Source: Microcaldota archaeon | GTDB lineage: Archaea > Micrarchaeota > Micrarchaeia > Anstonellales > Bilamarchaeaceae | DNA: 12,306 nt | Assembly (NCBI GenBank): GCA_030666035.1 | Contig: DAOUYQ010000008.1 | Span: 1 to 12,306, forward strand | Reading direction: 5' to 3' | Shown here: positions 6,302 through 12,306 of the stretch, piece by piece | Layout of the letters: each line of letters begins with the position of its first letter | How positions within the stretch are numbered: the first letter of the stretch is position 1 | Notes under the pieces: model-generated | Told to the model about the DNA's origin: nothing | The model's database searches: none | What the model saw: the letters and a program-made list of their open reading frames with translations, nothing else | Position numbers and translations under genes: made by a program

Positions 6302-6350
6302 CGGCTATGAAGCCAAAAAGGATTGGTGCAACAAAAAGTTTTCTCAACTC
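6300..6350 (-). pseudogene. Relic resembling the N-terminus of an MFS gene
   Basis: The minus strand encodes ELRKLFVAPILFGFIAG, against ELTKTYIAAILFGFIAG at the start of the MFS protein encoded at 4495-5643 (12 of 17 identical). A 20-base stretch, 6301-6320, is identical to 5588-5607. Differences at other codons are mixed silent and replacement, so this looks like a shard of a diverged paralogue, not a fresh copy. It runs out of frame into the permease-tail relic. An alternative is the leader of a COG1361-type gene, because the bases before it resemble the ATPase/COG1361 junction near 11712-11723. Confidence 0.5.
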
Positions 6351-6370
6351 ACCTATTTGGATTAAAATGC

Positions 6371-6381
6371 GGGGGGGGGGG
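6371..6381 (+). repeat. Homopolymer of 11 G upstream of the enolase promoter
   Basis: Eleven consecutive G lie in the non-coding gap, ending 15 bp before the enolase TATA box. Such tracts slip easily in replication and in sequencing, so the exact length is uncertain. Confidence 0.85.
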
Positions 6382-6396
6382 TTTTGTAGTTACAGG

Positions 6397-6404
6397 TTTA
6401 AATA
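6397..6404 (+). promoter_or_regulatory. TATA box of the enolase gene
   Basis: TTTAAATA fits the archaeal TATA consensus and lies 50 bp before the ATG at 6447. Transcription would begin near 6424, giving a leader of about 20-25 nt that contains the GGAAGG at 6433-6438. Confidence 0.6.
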
Positions 6405-6446
6405 GTTAGAAACATATACTCTATTGGATTGTGGAAGGTTTTTGAG

Positions 6447-7808
6447 ATGAATTCTAAAAGAGCAACAAAATCAACAGTTAAGTCAGTGCGGGCTTACCAG
6501 GTTCTTGATTCGGGGAACAGGCCAACTGTGGCATGCAGGGTGAAGCTTGAGGATGGAAAGCGTGTGGAGTTCAAAGTGCCATCAGGAGCATCAATCGGAG
6601 AAAAAGAAGCACTCGAGCTCAGGGATAGGAACCCAGAACGCTGGAGGAAACAGGGTGTTTCAAAGGCGGCCGATAATGTAAATAATGTGCTGGCCCCCCT
6701 TGTTGAAGGGCTGGATATCTCAAGAATGACCCAGTGGGAAATCGATAGGGAACTTAAGGATGCGGATGGAACAAAAAATAAGTCTAAATTGGGGGCAAAC
6801 GCCATTCTTGCAGTTTCAGGTGCAATTGCCCTTGCAAGGGCAGAATCCAGGGGAATTGAGCTGTGGGAAAGCTTTATGGATTCTGAAGGGAAATGCCTGA
6901 TGCCGGTTCCCCAGTTCAACATCCTGAATGCAGGGCGGCATGCTTGTACTGATTTTGAAATCCAGGAAACCATGATAGTGCCTGCGGGTGCGGGAAGCTT
7001 TGCCGAAGCAATGGAGATGGGAACGGATGTATGGCATGCATTGAAAAATATGCTCAGGGTGAGGGGGCAGCCTACGGGCAGGGGAGACGAAGGCGGATTT
7101 GTGAATCCCTACCTGGATGCCAGGGAGACTATGGATGAAGTGCTCAATGCAGTTATGGAATGCGGCTATGCTCCGGGAAAGGATATCTGGATTGCTTTTG
7201 ATGCTGCATTCTCCGAGATACATGGGAGAGAAATGTGGGGAAAGGAATCTGCCGGGATTGACAACACTTATCATTTTGGGGGGAAGAAGTGCTCATCTGA
7301 AGAGATTGCTGAATTTTGGGTGGGCCTGGTCAGGGATTACCCCATAATCTCCATAGAGGATGGGATGGGGGAAAATGACATGGAAGGCTGGAAACTCTTA
7401 AGTGAGGAACTTGGGAATGAAGTGCAGCTTGTGCTGGATGATTATGTCTGCACAAACCTTGAGCTTATCAGGGGGGCAATAAAGAATGGAATTGGGAACT
7501 CAAGCCTGATAAAGATAAACCAGATAGGGACAATCAGTGAAACGCTTGCGGCAATGGCACTCACTCACGTTAATGGAAGGGCCAATGTGATTTCACACCG
7601 TTCCGGGGAAACAGAAGATGATTTTATAGCGCATCTTGCAATGCATCCGTATGTGGGGCAGATTAAAAGCGGCTCCTCGGGCTCAGAGAGGAATGCAAAA
7701 TACAATAGGCTGATGATTATAGAGCAGGAGCTTGGTTCAAGGGCTGCTTACCGGGGATTGGATGCATTTCCAAAAACAGTTGTAGCAGCAATAAAAGAGA
7801 AAAATTAG
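6447..7808 (+). CDS. eno: Enolase (phosphopyruvate hydratase), divergent member
   Basis: This protein would interconvert 2-phosphoglycerate and phosphoenolpyruvate in cytosolic glycolysis or gluconeogenesis. It is 453 residues from the ATG at 6447, which follows GGAAGG; the TTG at 6429 is unlikely. All expected active-site residues are present: P-S-G-A-S loop, H165, E174 (I-Q-E), E215 (G-D-E-G-G-F), D252 (F-D-A-A), E304 (S-I-E-D), D331 (L-D-D), K356 (I-K-I-N-Q-I-G-T), H384-R385 (S-H-R-S-G-E-T-E-D) and K407 (G-Q-I-K). It departs from usual enolases at A-S-I-G for A-S-T-G and L-D-D for G-D-D, and it is somewhat long (typical 410-435). It is probably an active enolase, perhaps a second copy. Its stop overlaps the convergent permease stop by 4 bp. 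Confidence 0.93.
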   Translation: MNSKRATKSTVKSVRAYQVLDSGNRPTVACRVKLEDGKRVEFKVPSGASIGEKEALELRDRNPERWRKQGVSKAADNVNNVLAPLVEGLDISRMTQWEIDRELKDADGTKNKSKLGANAILAVSGAIALARAESRGIELWESFMDSEGKCLMPVPQFNILNAGRHACTDFEIQETMIVPAGAGSFAEAMEMGTDVWHALKNMLRVRGQPTGRGDEGGFVNPYLDARETMDEVLNAVMECGYAPGKDIWIAFDAAFSEIHGREMWGKESAGIDNTYHFGGKKCSSEEIAEFWVGLVRDYPIISIEDGMGENDMEGWKLLSEELGNEVQLVLDDYVCTNLELIRGAIKNGIGNSSLIKINQIGTISETLAAMALTHVNGRANVISHRSGETEDDFIAHLAMHPYVGQIKSGSSGSERNAKYNRLMIIEQELGSRAAYRGLDAFPKTVVAAIKEKN

Positions 7809-9022
7809 TCATAGCGGAGCGCTTCAATTGCAGGGATTTTAGCTGCATTCCTGGCAGGGATGAACCCTGCAATCATTCCAATTGCCATTGCAAAGAGAAC
7901 TACTCCTGCTGCAATCCAGGCTGGAAGATGGGGAATTAGCCCAAAATAGGGTATTATCTGCATAACAAGGAATCCCAGCCCAAGGCCTATAAGGCCCCCT
8001 ACTCCCCCAATAATCGCTGCTTCCATGAGGAAGAGGGAGAGAACCTGCCGGGAGGTTGCGCCGATTGATTTTAATATGCCAATTTCTTTTGTGCGCTCAA
8101 GGGTGCTCATGAACATTGTGTTTGCAATTCCGATTCCCCCAACTACTGCGGAAATAAGGCCGATGAGGAAAAGGGAGCCGGTAAGCAAATCAGTAATCTG
8201 GTTTATCATCTCCTGGATTGAGGCGGAGGTCATTACGCTGAAATCCTTTTTGTCCAGGGAAATACGGTGGGAGGCTGCAAGCTGCTCCTCAATTCTTTCT
8301 GCAATCCCTTCAGTGTCTGCGCCTTCCTGGGTTTGTACCATAATGAATGAGAGTTCTTCTTTTGCGAGGGTATCCCCAAAGGCTTCTTCAGTGTCATCGT
8401 ATGGGATGTAGATTGCGGAATCGTCCTGCTGGGAGAGGGAAGTCCCTATTTTTTCAGCAATGCCTACGACCCTGTACTTTTGCTCGTTGATGTAGATATA
8501 GTTGTTTACTTTTACCTTGTCCTTTCCAAAAAGTTCGTTTGCAGCATCATACATGAGGAAGGCTACGTGGGTTTCCCCTTCCTGGATGTAGCGGCCTTCC
8601 TCAACTGTTATGCCTTGGCCTTCATACATGGGAAACATGTTGGGGGTCATTGACATTACCATTGCGCTTATCTGCTTGTCCTTGAAGCGCAGGCTGGCCC
8701 TCCCCATTGCGCCATAGGCAATCTCTTCAATTCCCGGAACGCGCTCAACATACTTTATGTCTTTTTCGTAAAGTTTTCCGGAGGAGGTCATCCCTGCCCC
8801 TGCGATTGCAACATCCTCAATGTCATAGGGAGTTACTGCAATCATATTGCCTCCAAACATTTCCATCTGGTCGTTTATGTCTTTGCGGACTCCTTCGCCT
8901 ACGGAAACCAGGATTACTATTGTGGCGATTCCCAGGATTATTCCAAGGATTGTGAGGTATGAGCGCATCTGCCTCCTGCGCAGGTTTTCAATGCTGTATT
9001 CCAATACATCCATGAAGTTCAT
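7805..9022 (-). CDS. FtsX/MacB-type ABC transporter permease, second of a pair
   Basis: The 405-residue permease has the MacB layout. A cytosolic N-terminus (M-N-F-M-D-V-L-E-Y-S) is followed by one membrane helix (about 21-43), a large extracytoplasmic domain (about 45-270) and three C-terminal helices. The conserved loop N-T-M-F-M-S-T-L-E-R-T-K-E-I-G-I-L-K-S-I-G-A-T follows helix 2 and normally contacts the ATPase. The end, P-A-I-E-A-L-R-Y-D, is family-typical. It is a clear paralogue of the permease just upstream, so the two probably form a heterodimer. Its ATG shares one base with the previous stop (TAATG), indicating coupled translation. It is the last gene of the ABC operon, and its tail repeats the relic at 6272-6301. 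Confidence 0.92.
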   Translation of the reverse strand: MNFMDVLEYSIENLRRRQMRSYLTILGIILGIATIVILVSVGEGVRKDINDQMEMFGGNMIAVTPYDIEDVAIAGAGMTSSGKLYEKDIKYVERVPGIEEIAYGAMGRASLRFKDKQISAMVMSMTPNMFPMYEGQGITVEEGRYIQEGETHVAFLMYDAANELFGKDKVKVNNYIYINEQKYRVVGIAEKIGTSLSQQDDSAIYIPYDDTEEAFGDTLAKEELSFIMVQTQEGADTEGIAERIEEQLAASHRISLDKKDFSVMTSASIQEMINQITDLLTGSLFLIGLISAVVGGIGIANTMFMSTLERTKEIGILKSIGATSRQVLSLFLMEAAIIGGVGGLIGLGLGFLVMQIIPYFGLIPHLPAWIAAGVVLFAMAIGMIAGFIPARNAAKIPAIEALRYD

Positions 9023-10236
9023 TATTCATACCTCAATGCTTCTATTGCAGGGACCCTGGAGGCGCTTCTTGCAGGGAAAGTGCCTGCTGCGATTCCCACG
9101 CCCACAGAAACAATGAACGCGATTATTGCCATTTCAACTGAAAGGACTGCAGTAAAATCAAAAAATGCAATCAGCTGGATAAGAAGGGCTCCGATTACCA
9201 GGCCGAGCACTCCTCCGGAAAGCCCAATCATTGCGGATTCCATGAGAAAGAGCTGCTGGATTTGCCCGGATGTGGCTCCTATGGATTTCAGTACCCCTAT
9301 TTCACGGGTGCGCTCGAGCACGCTCATGAACATCGTATTTGAAATTCCAATTGCCCCGACTAATAGTGCTATTCCGGAAACAATAAGCAGGAATAATGTA
9401 AGCGCTCCAAGAATGGAATCCACCTGCTCCTGGATGAAACGGGCGCTTATCATGCCAAAATCCTTGTCATCTTCGGTTACGCCGCGGTGCTTCATCAGTG
9501 CCCATTCAATATCATCTTCAACTTCAATTGGTTCGTAGCCCTCTGAGATTTTTACCCGGATTGCGCTTACTTCCCGCTCCGCAATAGTGTCGCCTGCAAT
9601 CCTTTTTGCATCTTCAAAGGAAATTACTATCATGGAGTCCACATTGGAATAGCTGCTTCCGGTTTCGGAAAGGATTCCTACAACCCGGTACTTTTCCCCT
9701 GCGATTTCAAGGAATGAGTTGAGCTGCACATCCTCCTCAAAAGTATCATATGCAATTGTGGAGCCTACAAGCACAACCTTGCGGTCGCCTGGCTCAAGGA
9801 ACCTCCCCTCATCCAGCTCATCAAGGACCATTGTTTCCTGGTAGGTATCCGTTTCAAGCCCCATAACACTTGAGGTTATGCTGTCTCTGCGGTATTTCAT
9901 GTCTGCATTGGTACGGAGAGCCTTTGTTACAACTTCGACTCCATCTACTTTGCTAATTACATTCACATCCTTGTCAAAAAGCTTTCCTGAAGTGGGGCGG
10001 AAGGAGGTGGGGCCGGCAAAGGCGCCACCCTCAATGTTTATTGGAATTACGAGAATAAGGTCCGCGCCAAAGAGCTCAAGCTCTGATGCAACGCTGACGC
10101 GGAGGCCCTGTGCAAGGCCCACAAGCACGATTACTGCCGCTATTCCTACTACTATCCCCAAAAGGGTGAGCCAGGTGCGCAGGCCCCTGTGCTTCAGGTG
10201 CTCAAATGAGTAATGGGCTACATCCCAGAACTTCAT
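9022..10236 (-). CDS. FtsX/MacB-type ABC transporter permease, first of a pair
   Basis: The 404-residue protein has the same plan as its downstream paralogue. It has a cytosolic start (M-K-F-W-D-V-A-H-Y-S), helix 1 at about 21-43, an extracytoplasmic MacB-like domain to about 265 and three C-terminal helices. The coupling loop reads N-T-M-F-M-S-V-L-E-R-T-R-E-I-G-V-L-K-S-I-G-A-T. The outer domain carries an extra Gly/Pro/Ser-rich stretch around 68-85 that differs from its partner, so the two permeases probably present different outer surfaces. Its ATG overlaps the previous stop as ATGA (4 nt). MacB-type systems transmit ATP-driven motion across the membrane to extracytoplasmic partners and do not always transport. 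With no TolC-like channel expected in archaea, the substrate is unknown. Confidence 0.92.
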   Translation of the reverse strand: MKFWDVAHYSFEHLKHRGLRTWLTLLGIVVGIAAVIVLVGLAQGLRVSVASELELFGADLILVIPINIEGGAFAGPTSFRPTSGKLFDKDVNVISKVDGVEVVTKALRTNADMKYRRDSITSSVMGLETDTYQETMVLDELDEGRFLEPGDRKVVLVGSTIAYDTFEEDVQLNSFLEIAGEKYRVVGILSETGSSYSNVDSMIVISFEDAKRIAGDTIAEREVSAIRVKISEGYEPIEVEDDIEWALMKHRGVTEDDKDFGMISARFIQEQVDSILGALTLFLLIVSGIALLVGAIGISNTMFMSVLERTREIGVLKSIGATSGQIQQLFLMESAMIGLSGGVLGLVIGALLIQLIAFFDFTAVLSVEMAIIAFIVSVGVGIAAGTFPARSASRVPAIEALRYE

Positions 10237-11705
10237 TTCTTCTTCCTCTTAAACCACCAATACAAAACTATTAGGATTATTGCAAGGCCAAGCAGAATCG
10301 GGATTGTGGAATCTTCCTGCGCAACAGGCTCCACTACTGATACCCCAATTTCTTCTTCCAGGCTTACCCAGGCCCCGGACTCATCCCTGAAAGATACCTT
10401 GACTGTGGTGGGGTAAGTGCCAGGCTCCACACTGTTCATCAGGACCTTGTACTGCACGCTGGAGAAATCATCGCTCTCCAGGCCCCCTATATACTGCTGG
10501 GGCTGGATTGTGAGCAGGGTGAATGCTTCGCTCTGCAACTCAACTGTTGTGCCTTCTATGTCATAGGAGCCAAGATTGGAAACGGTTACGGATATTGTGT
10601 GCTCTCCCCCTGCTGTAAGCGGGGTGGGCTTTGCCTCAAGGAATACGCCTACTGTGGAATCAGAGACTACTTCCATTGGAATTGTTATGCTTCCCATGCG
10701 GTCTTCCCCGGATTCTTCCCATGTAATTGAGAGCGCTACATTTTGTGTTCCTGGGGGGAGGTTTGCAACAAGGGGCACGGTGAATGACTTTGTTTCTCCT
10801 GATGCAAGGTCGCCCACGCTGAATTCATTCAGGCCACGGAGGCGCACATCGTCGCTCTCAAATGTGAAGCGGAGGTCGGTTACTGCTTTCCCTTCATTTG
10901 TGAGCTTGAGCTGGAGGTTCTCGTTTTTACCGGTTACGATTGTGCCCTGCTGGACGAAAACGAAATCCCCCTCTGCTTTTTTTACGGTGATTGGAATTTC
11001 CTTGGTTTGGGTTATTTCGGTTCCAAGCTCATTCTGGTAGGTAAGCTGGAGCTGGAGCTTGGTTGCGCCTTCCTGCGCGCCGCGCGCATCAAGGGTTGCG
11101 GTTACGGAAGCAGTTTTGTCCAGCTCAGCAATATAGAGCTGGTCCATGTTAAGAAAACCCATGCCCTCGTTTTGGATTGTTATTTTGAGCTTTTTTGCTT
11201 TTCCCCCATTATTAGTGAAAATAAATGTTTCCTCTGTAAGGTCTTCTATGCTCTCTTCGGAGAGCACAATTGAGATGGCTGGCTGCTCAACGACCTGCAC
11301 CGGGATTGATGCGCGCTTTTCAAAGCTTTCGGTTTTGGATTTCAGCTCTCCTTCACTCCCCAGATAATACTCCTGGGTTCTTCCTACTGCACGGACCTCC
11401 ACAGTATAATATCCACTTGTGATGTCCTCTGATGCTTCAAATGGAATGGAGATTATTACTGAAGATAATGCTTCAAGGTCTCCGACTACGAAGCTGCGGT
11501 CAATCCCAAGGGCTTCCACAGAAGTAACGCTGATTACGACATTTTCCACAGTATCTGTCTGTGCGCCGTTTGAAACAATTATCTCCAAAACTCCCGAAGC
11601 TCCTGGCTCAACTATTTCGGGCGTTACGGAGTATTCGCTGATACTTAGCCCGGCAAAAGCAAATCCAAAGAGCATAAGCGCAAAAAGCGCAAACTTCATT
11701 TCCAT
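10233..11705 (-). CDS. Secreted, C-terminally anchored COG1361-like beta-sandwich protein
   Basis: The 490-residue protein has a signal peptide (cleavage probably near A-F-A18-G) and one C-terminal membrane helix (about 467-484) followed by K-R-K-K-K, so it is exposed outside and tethered. The ectodomain looks like about four beta-sandwich (CARDB/COG1361-type) modules at about 20-138, 139-240, 245-345 and 350-458. Each carries a recurring x-x-N-x-G turn, such as F-T-N-N-G-G, L-T-N-E-G and V-S-N-L-G. It contains no cysteine. By position between the ATPase and the permeases it should be an accessory or substrate-capturing partner of the ABC complex (inference). The ATG at 11705 has AGGTGA 6 nt upstream; the ATG two codons later is less well placed. 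Confidence 0.85.
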   Translation of the reverse strand: MEMKFALFALMLFGFAFAGLSISEYSVTPEIVEPGASGVLEIIVSNGAQTDTVENVVISVTSVEALGIDRSFVVGDLEALSSVIISIPFEASEDITSGYYTVEVRAVGRTQEYYLGSEGELKSKTESFEKRASIPVQVVEQPAISIVLSEESIEDLTEETFIFTNNGGKAKKLKITIQNEGMGFLNMDQLYIAELDKTASVTATLDARGAQEGATKLQLQLTYQNELGTEITQTKEIPITVKKAEGDFVFVQQGTIVTGKNENLQLKLTNEGKAVTDLRFTFESDDVRLRGLNEFSVGDLASGETKSFTVPLVANLPPGTQNVALSITWEESGEDRMGSITIPMEVVSDSTVGVFLEAKPTPLTAGGEHTISVTVSNLGSYDIEGTTVELQSEAFTLLTIQPQQYIGGLESDDFSSVQYKVLMNSVEPGTYPTTVKVSFRDESGAWVSLEEEIGVSVVEPVAQEDSTIPILLGLAIILIVLYWWFKRKKK

Positions 11706-11711
11706 ATTTTT

Positions 11712-11717
11712 TCACCT
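11712..11717 (-). promoter_or_regulatory. Shine-Dalgarno AGGTGA overlapping the ABC ATPase stop
   Basis: On the minus strand AGGTGA starts within the TAG stop of the ATPase gene and ends 6 nt before the next ATG at 11705. This fixes the downstream start and suggests coupled translation. Confidence 0.65.
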
Positions 11718-12306
11718 ATTTGATTTTCTGAACATGATTTTCCTGAATATTCCTTGTATAGTCCGGGTGTGAGCGCCCACGCCAATCCTTGACCATGCCA
11801 TCCACGATGTAGACTTGCTCATCCGCATGTTTTGCGATACTCCGGTCATGGGTTACTACCACTATTGTTCTTCCTCCCTTGTGGAGCTTATCCAGGATTT
11901 TTACCACTTCTTCCCCGGTTTTTGAGTCCAGATTTCCGGTTGGCTCATCTGCCAAAAGGAGTTCCGGGTCGTTTACGAGTGCGCGGGACATTGCAACACG
12001 CTGGCGCTGGCCCCCTGAAAGCTCGCTGGGAAGATGCTCCAGCCTGTTTCCCATTCCAAGTTCCTTGAGGACTTCTGCTGCTTTTTCTTCCCGCTCTGTC
12101 CTGGAAACTCCCTGTATCATCATGGGAAGCGCTACATTTTCCAGTGCGGTAAGCGAAGGGACCAGATTGAACACCTGGAATACGAAGCCGATTTTTTTTC
12201 CGCGGATTACTGCACGCTCGTCCGCATTCATTTTGGAAATATCCTTTCCATCTATTTTTACGTGGCCTTTTGTTGGAACATCCAGAAGGCCGAGCATGTG
12301 GAGAAG
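11716..12306 (-). CDS. MacB/LolD-type ABC transporter ATPase (5' end cut by window edge)
   Basis: The frame is open to the right edge, where it reads L-L-H-M-L-G, the residues that normally follow Walker A, so roughly 45 N-terminal residues lie outside. The ATG at 12297 is internal. About 196 residues are visible. The Q-loop is F-V-F-Q-V-F-N-L-V-P, the signature L-S-G-G-Q-R-Q-R-V-A, Walker B L-L-L-A-D-E-P-T-G-N-L-D and the H-loop V-V-T-H-D. It ends with a short polar tail after W-R-G-R-S. It is a complete-looking ATPase that should power the two permeases encoded downstream as a cytosolic dimer. Only 10 nt separate it from the next gene, so it is the visible start of the ABC operon. The promoter lies outside. 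Confidence 0.93.
   Translation of the reverse strand, partial: LLHMLGLLDVPTKGHVKIDGKDISKMNADERAVIRGKKIGFVFQVFNLVPSLTALENVALPMMIQGVSRTEREEKAAEVLKELGMGNRLEHLPSELSGGQRQRVAMSRALVNDPELLLADEPTGNLDSKTGEEVVKILDKLHKGGRTIVVVTHDRSIAKHADEQVYIVDGMVKDWRGRSHPDYTRNIQENHVQKIK

Noticed and set aside
6300..6370. Relic as the leader of a second COG1361-type gene
   Set aside because: The AATC(C)AAATAGGTGA context resembles the ATPase/COG1361 junction, and the peptide looks like a signal sequence, but the 20-base exact match to the MFS start is stronger. It is kept only as an alternative.
6371..6381. G-quadruplex at the G run
   Set aside because: A single tract of 11 G without further G runs nearby cannot be shown to form an intramolecular quadruplex; it was treated as a slippery homopolymer.
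6429..6446. TTG start giving six extra residues on enolase
   Set aside because: It lies within or near the predicted transcription start and overlaps the Shine-Dalgarno-like GGAAGG that serves the ATG at 6447.
6816..7274. 152-residue antisense reading frame within enolase
   Set aside because: It lies opposite an enolase with intact motifs and has no promoter or recognisable domain; it is a coding shadow.
9080..9538. 152-residue plus-strand frame opposite the first permease
   Set aside because: It is rich in Ser/Pro/Ile/Thr as expected from the complement of membrane-protein codons, with no start signals.

Overview
The window looks archaeal. Most intergenic gaps hold TATA-box-like A/T octamers about 35-50 bp before a start codon. 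Several starts follow GGTGA-type Shine-Dalgarno sequences, and one gene appears leaderless. The gene set also fits: a short Glu/Leu-type amino-acid dehydrogenase, an AAA_14/DUF4143 ATPase, and a MacB-like ABC cassette carrying a COG1361-type beta-sandwich protein. I cannot name the lineage; a DPANN or other uncultivated euryarchaeal-type genome is only a guess. No rRNA, tRNA, CRISPR array or insertion sequence was seen.

Layout from left to right: (1) a multi-pass membrane protein with an internal duplication, cut by the left edge, on +. (2) On -, a membrane-anchored DsbA-like thioredoxin-fold protein with a one-cysteine CPYG site. (3) On -, a Glu/Leu/Phe/Val dehydrogenase. (4) On -, an AAA_14/DUF4143 ATPase behind two identical 18-bp palindromes. 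(5) On -, an MFS transporter. (6) On +, an unrecognised small protein with two CxxC pairs, divergent from the MFS gene and sharing one palindromic TATA box with it. (7) About 220 bp of gene debris: a shard like the start of an MFS gene joined to a shard of an FtsX/MacB permease tail, then a run of 11 G. (8) On +, a divergent enolase with all catalytic residues. (9-12) On -, a tightly coupled ABC operon transcribed right to left: ATPase (cut by the right edge), a secreted and anchored COG1361-type protein, and two paralogous FtsX/MacB permeases.

The ABC operon is the clearest functional unit. Its joints are a 10-nt gap whose Shine-Dalgarno sequence overlaps the previous stop, then an ATGA overlap, then a TAATG overlap. 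It should form a MacB-type complex of two different permeases and an ATPase, with a large extracytoplasmic partner tethered by a C-terminal helix. The other genes look like single transcription units, mostly with their own promoter.

The most unusual signals are non-coding. They are the twin palindromes abutting the ATPase promoter, the chimeric gene relic, the permease-tail direct repeat that brackets enolase, the three consecutive perfect stem-loops at the end of the small CxxC gene, and the poly-G run just upstream of the enolase promoter. No gene of more than about 300 bases was left unassigned, and the longest gap (6225-6446) is described under the relic.
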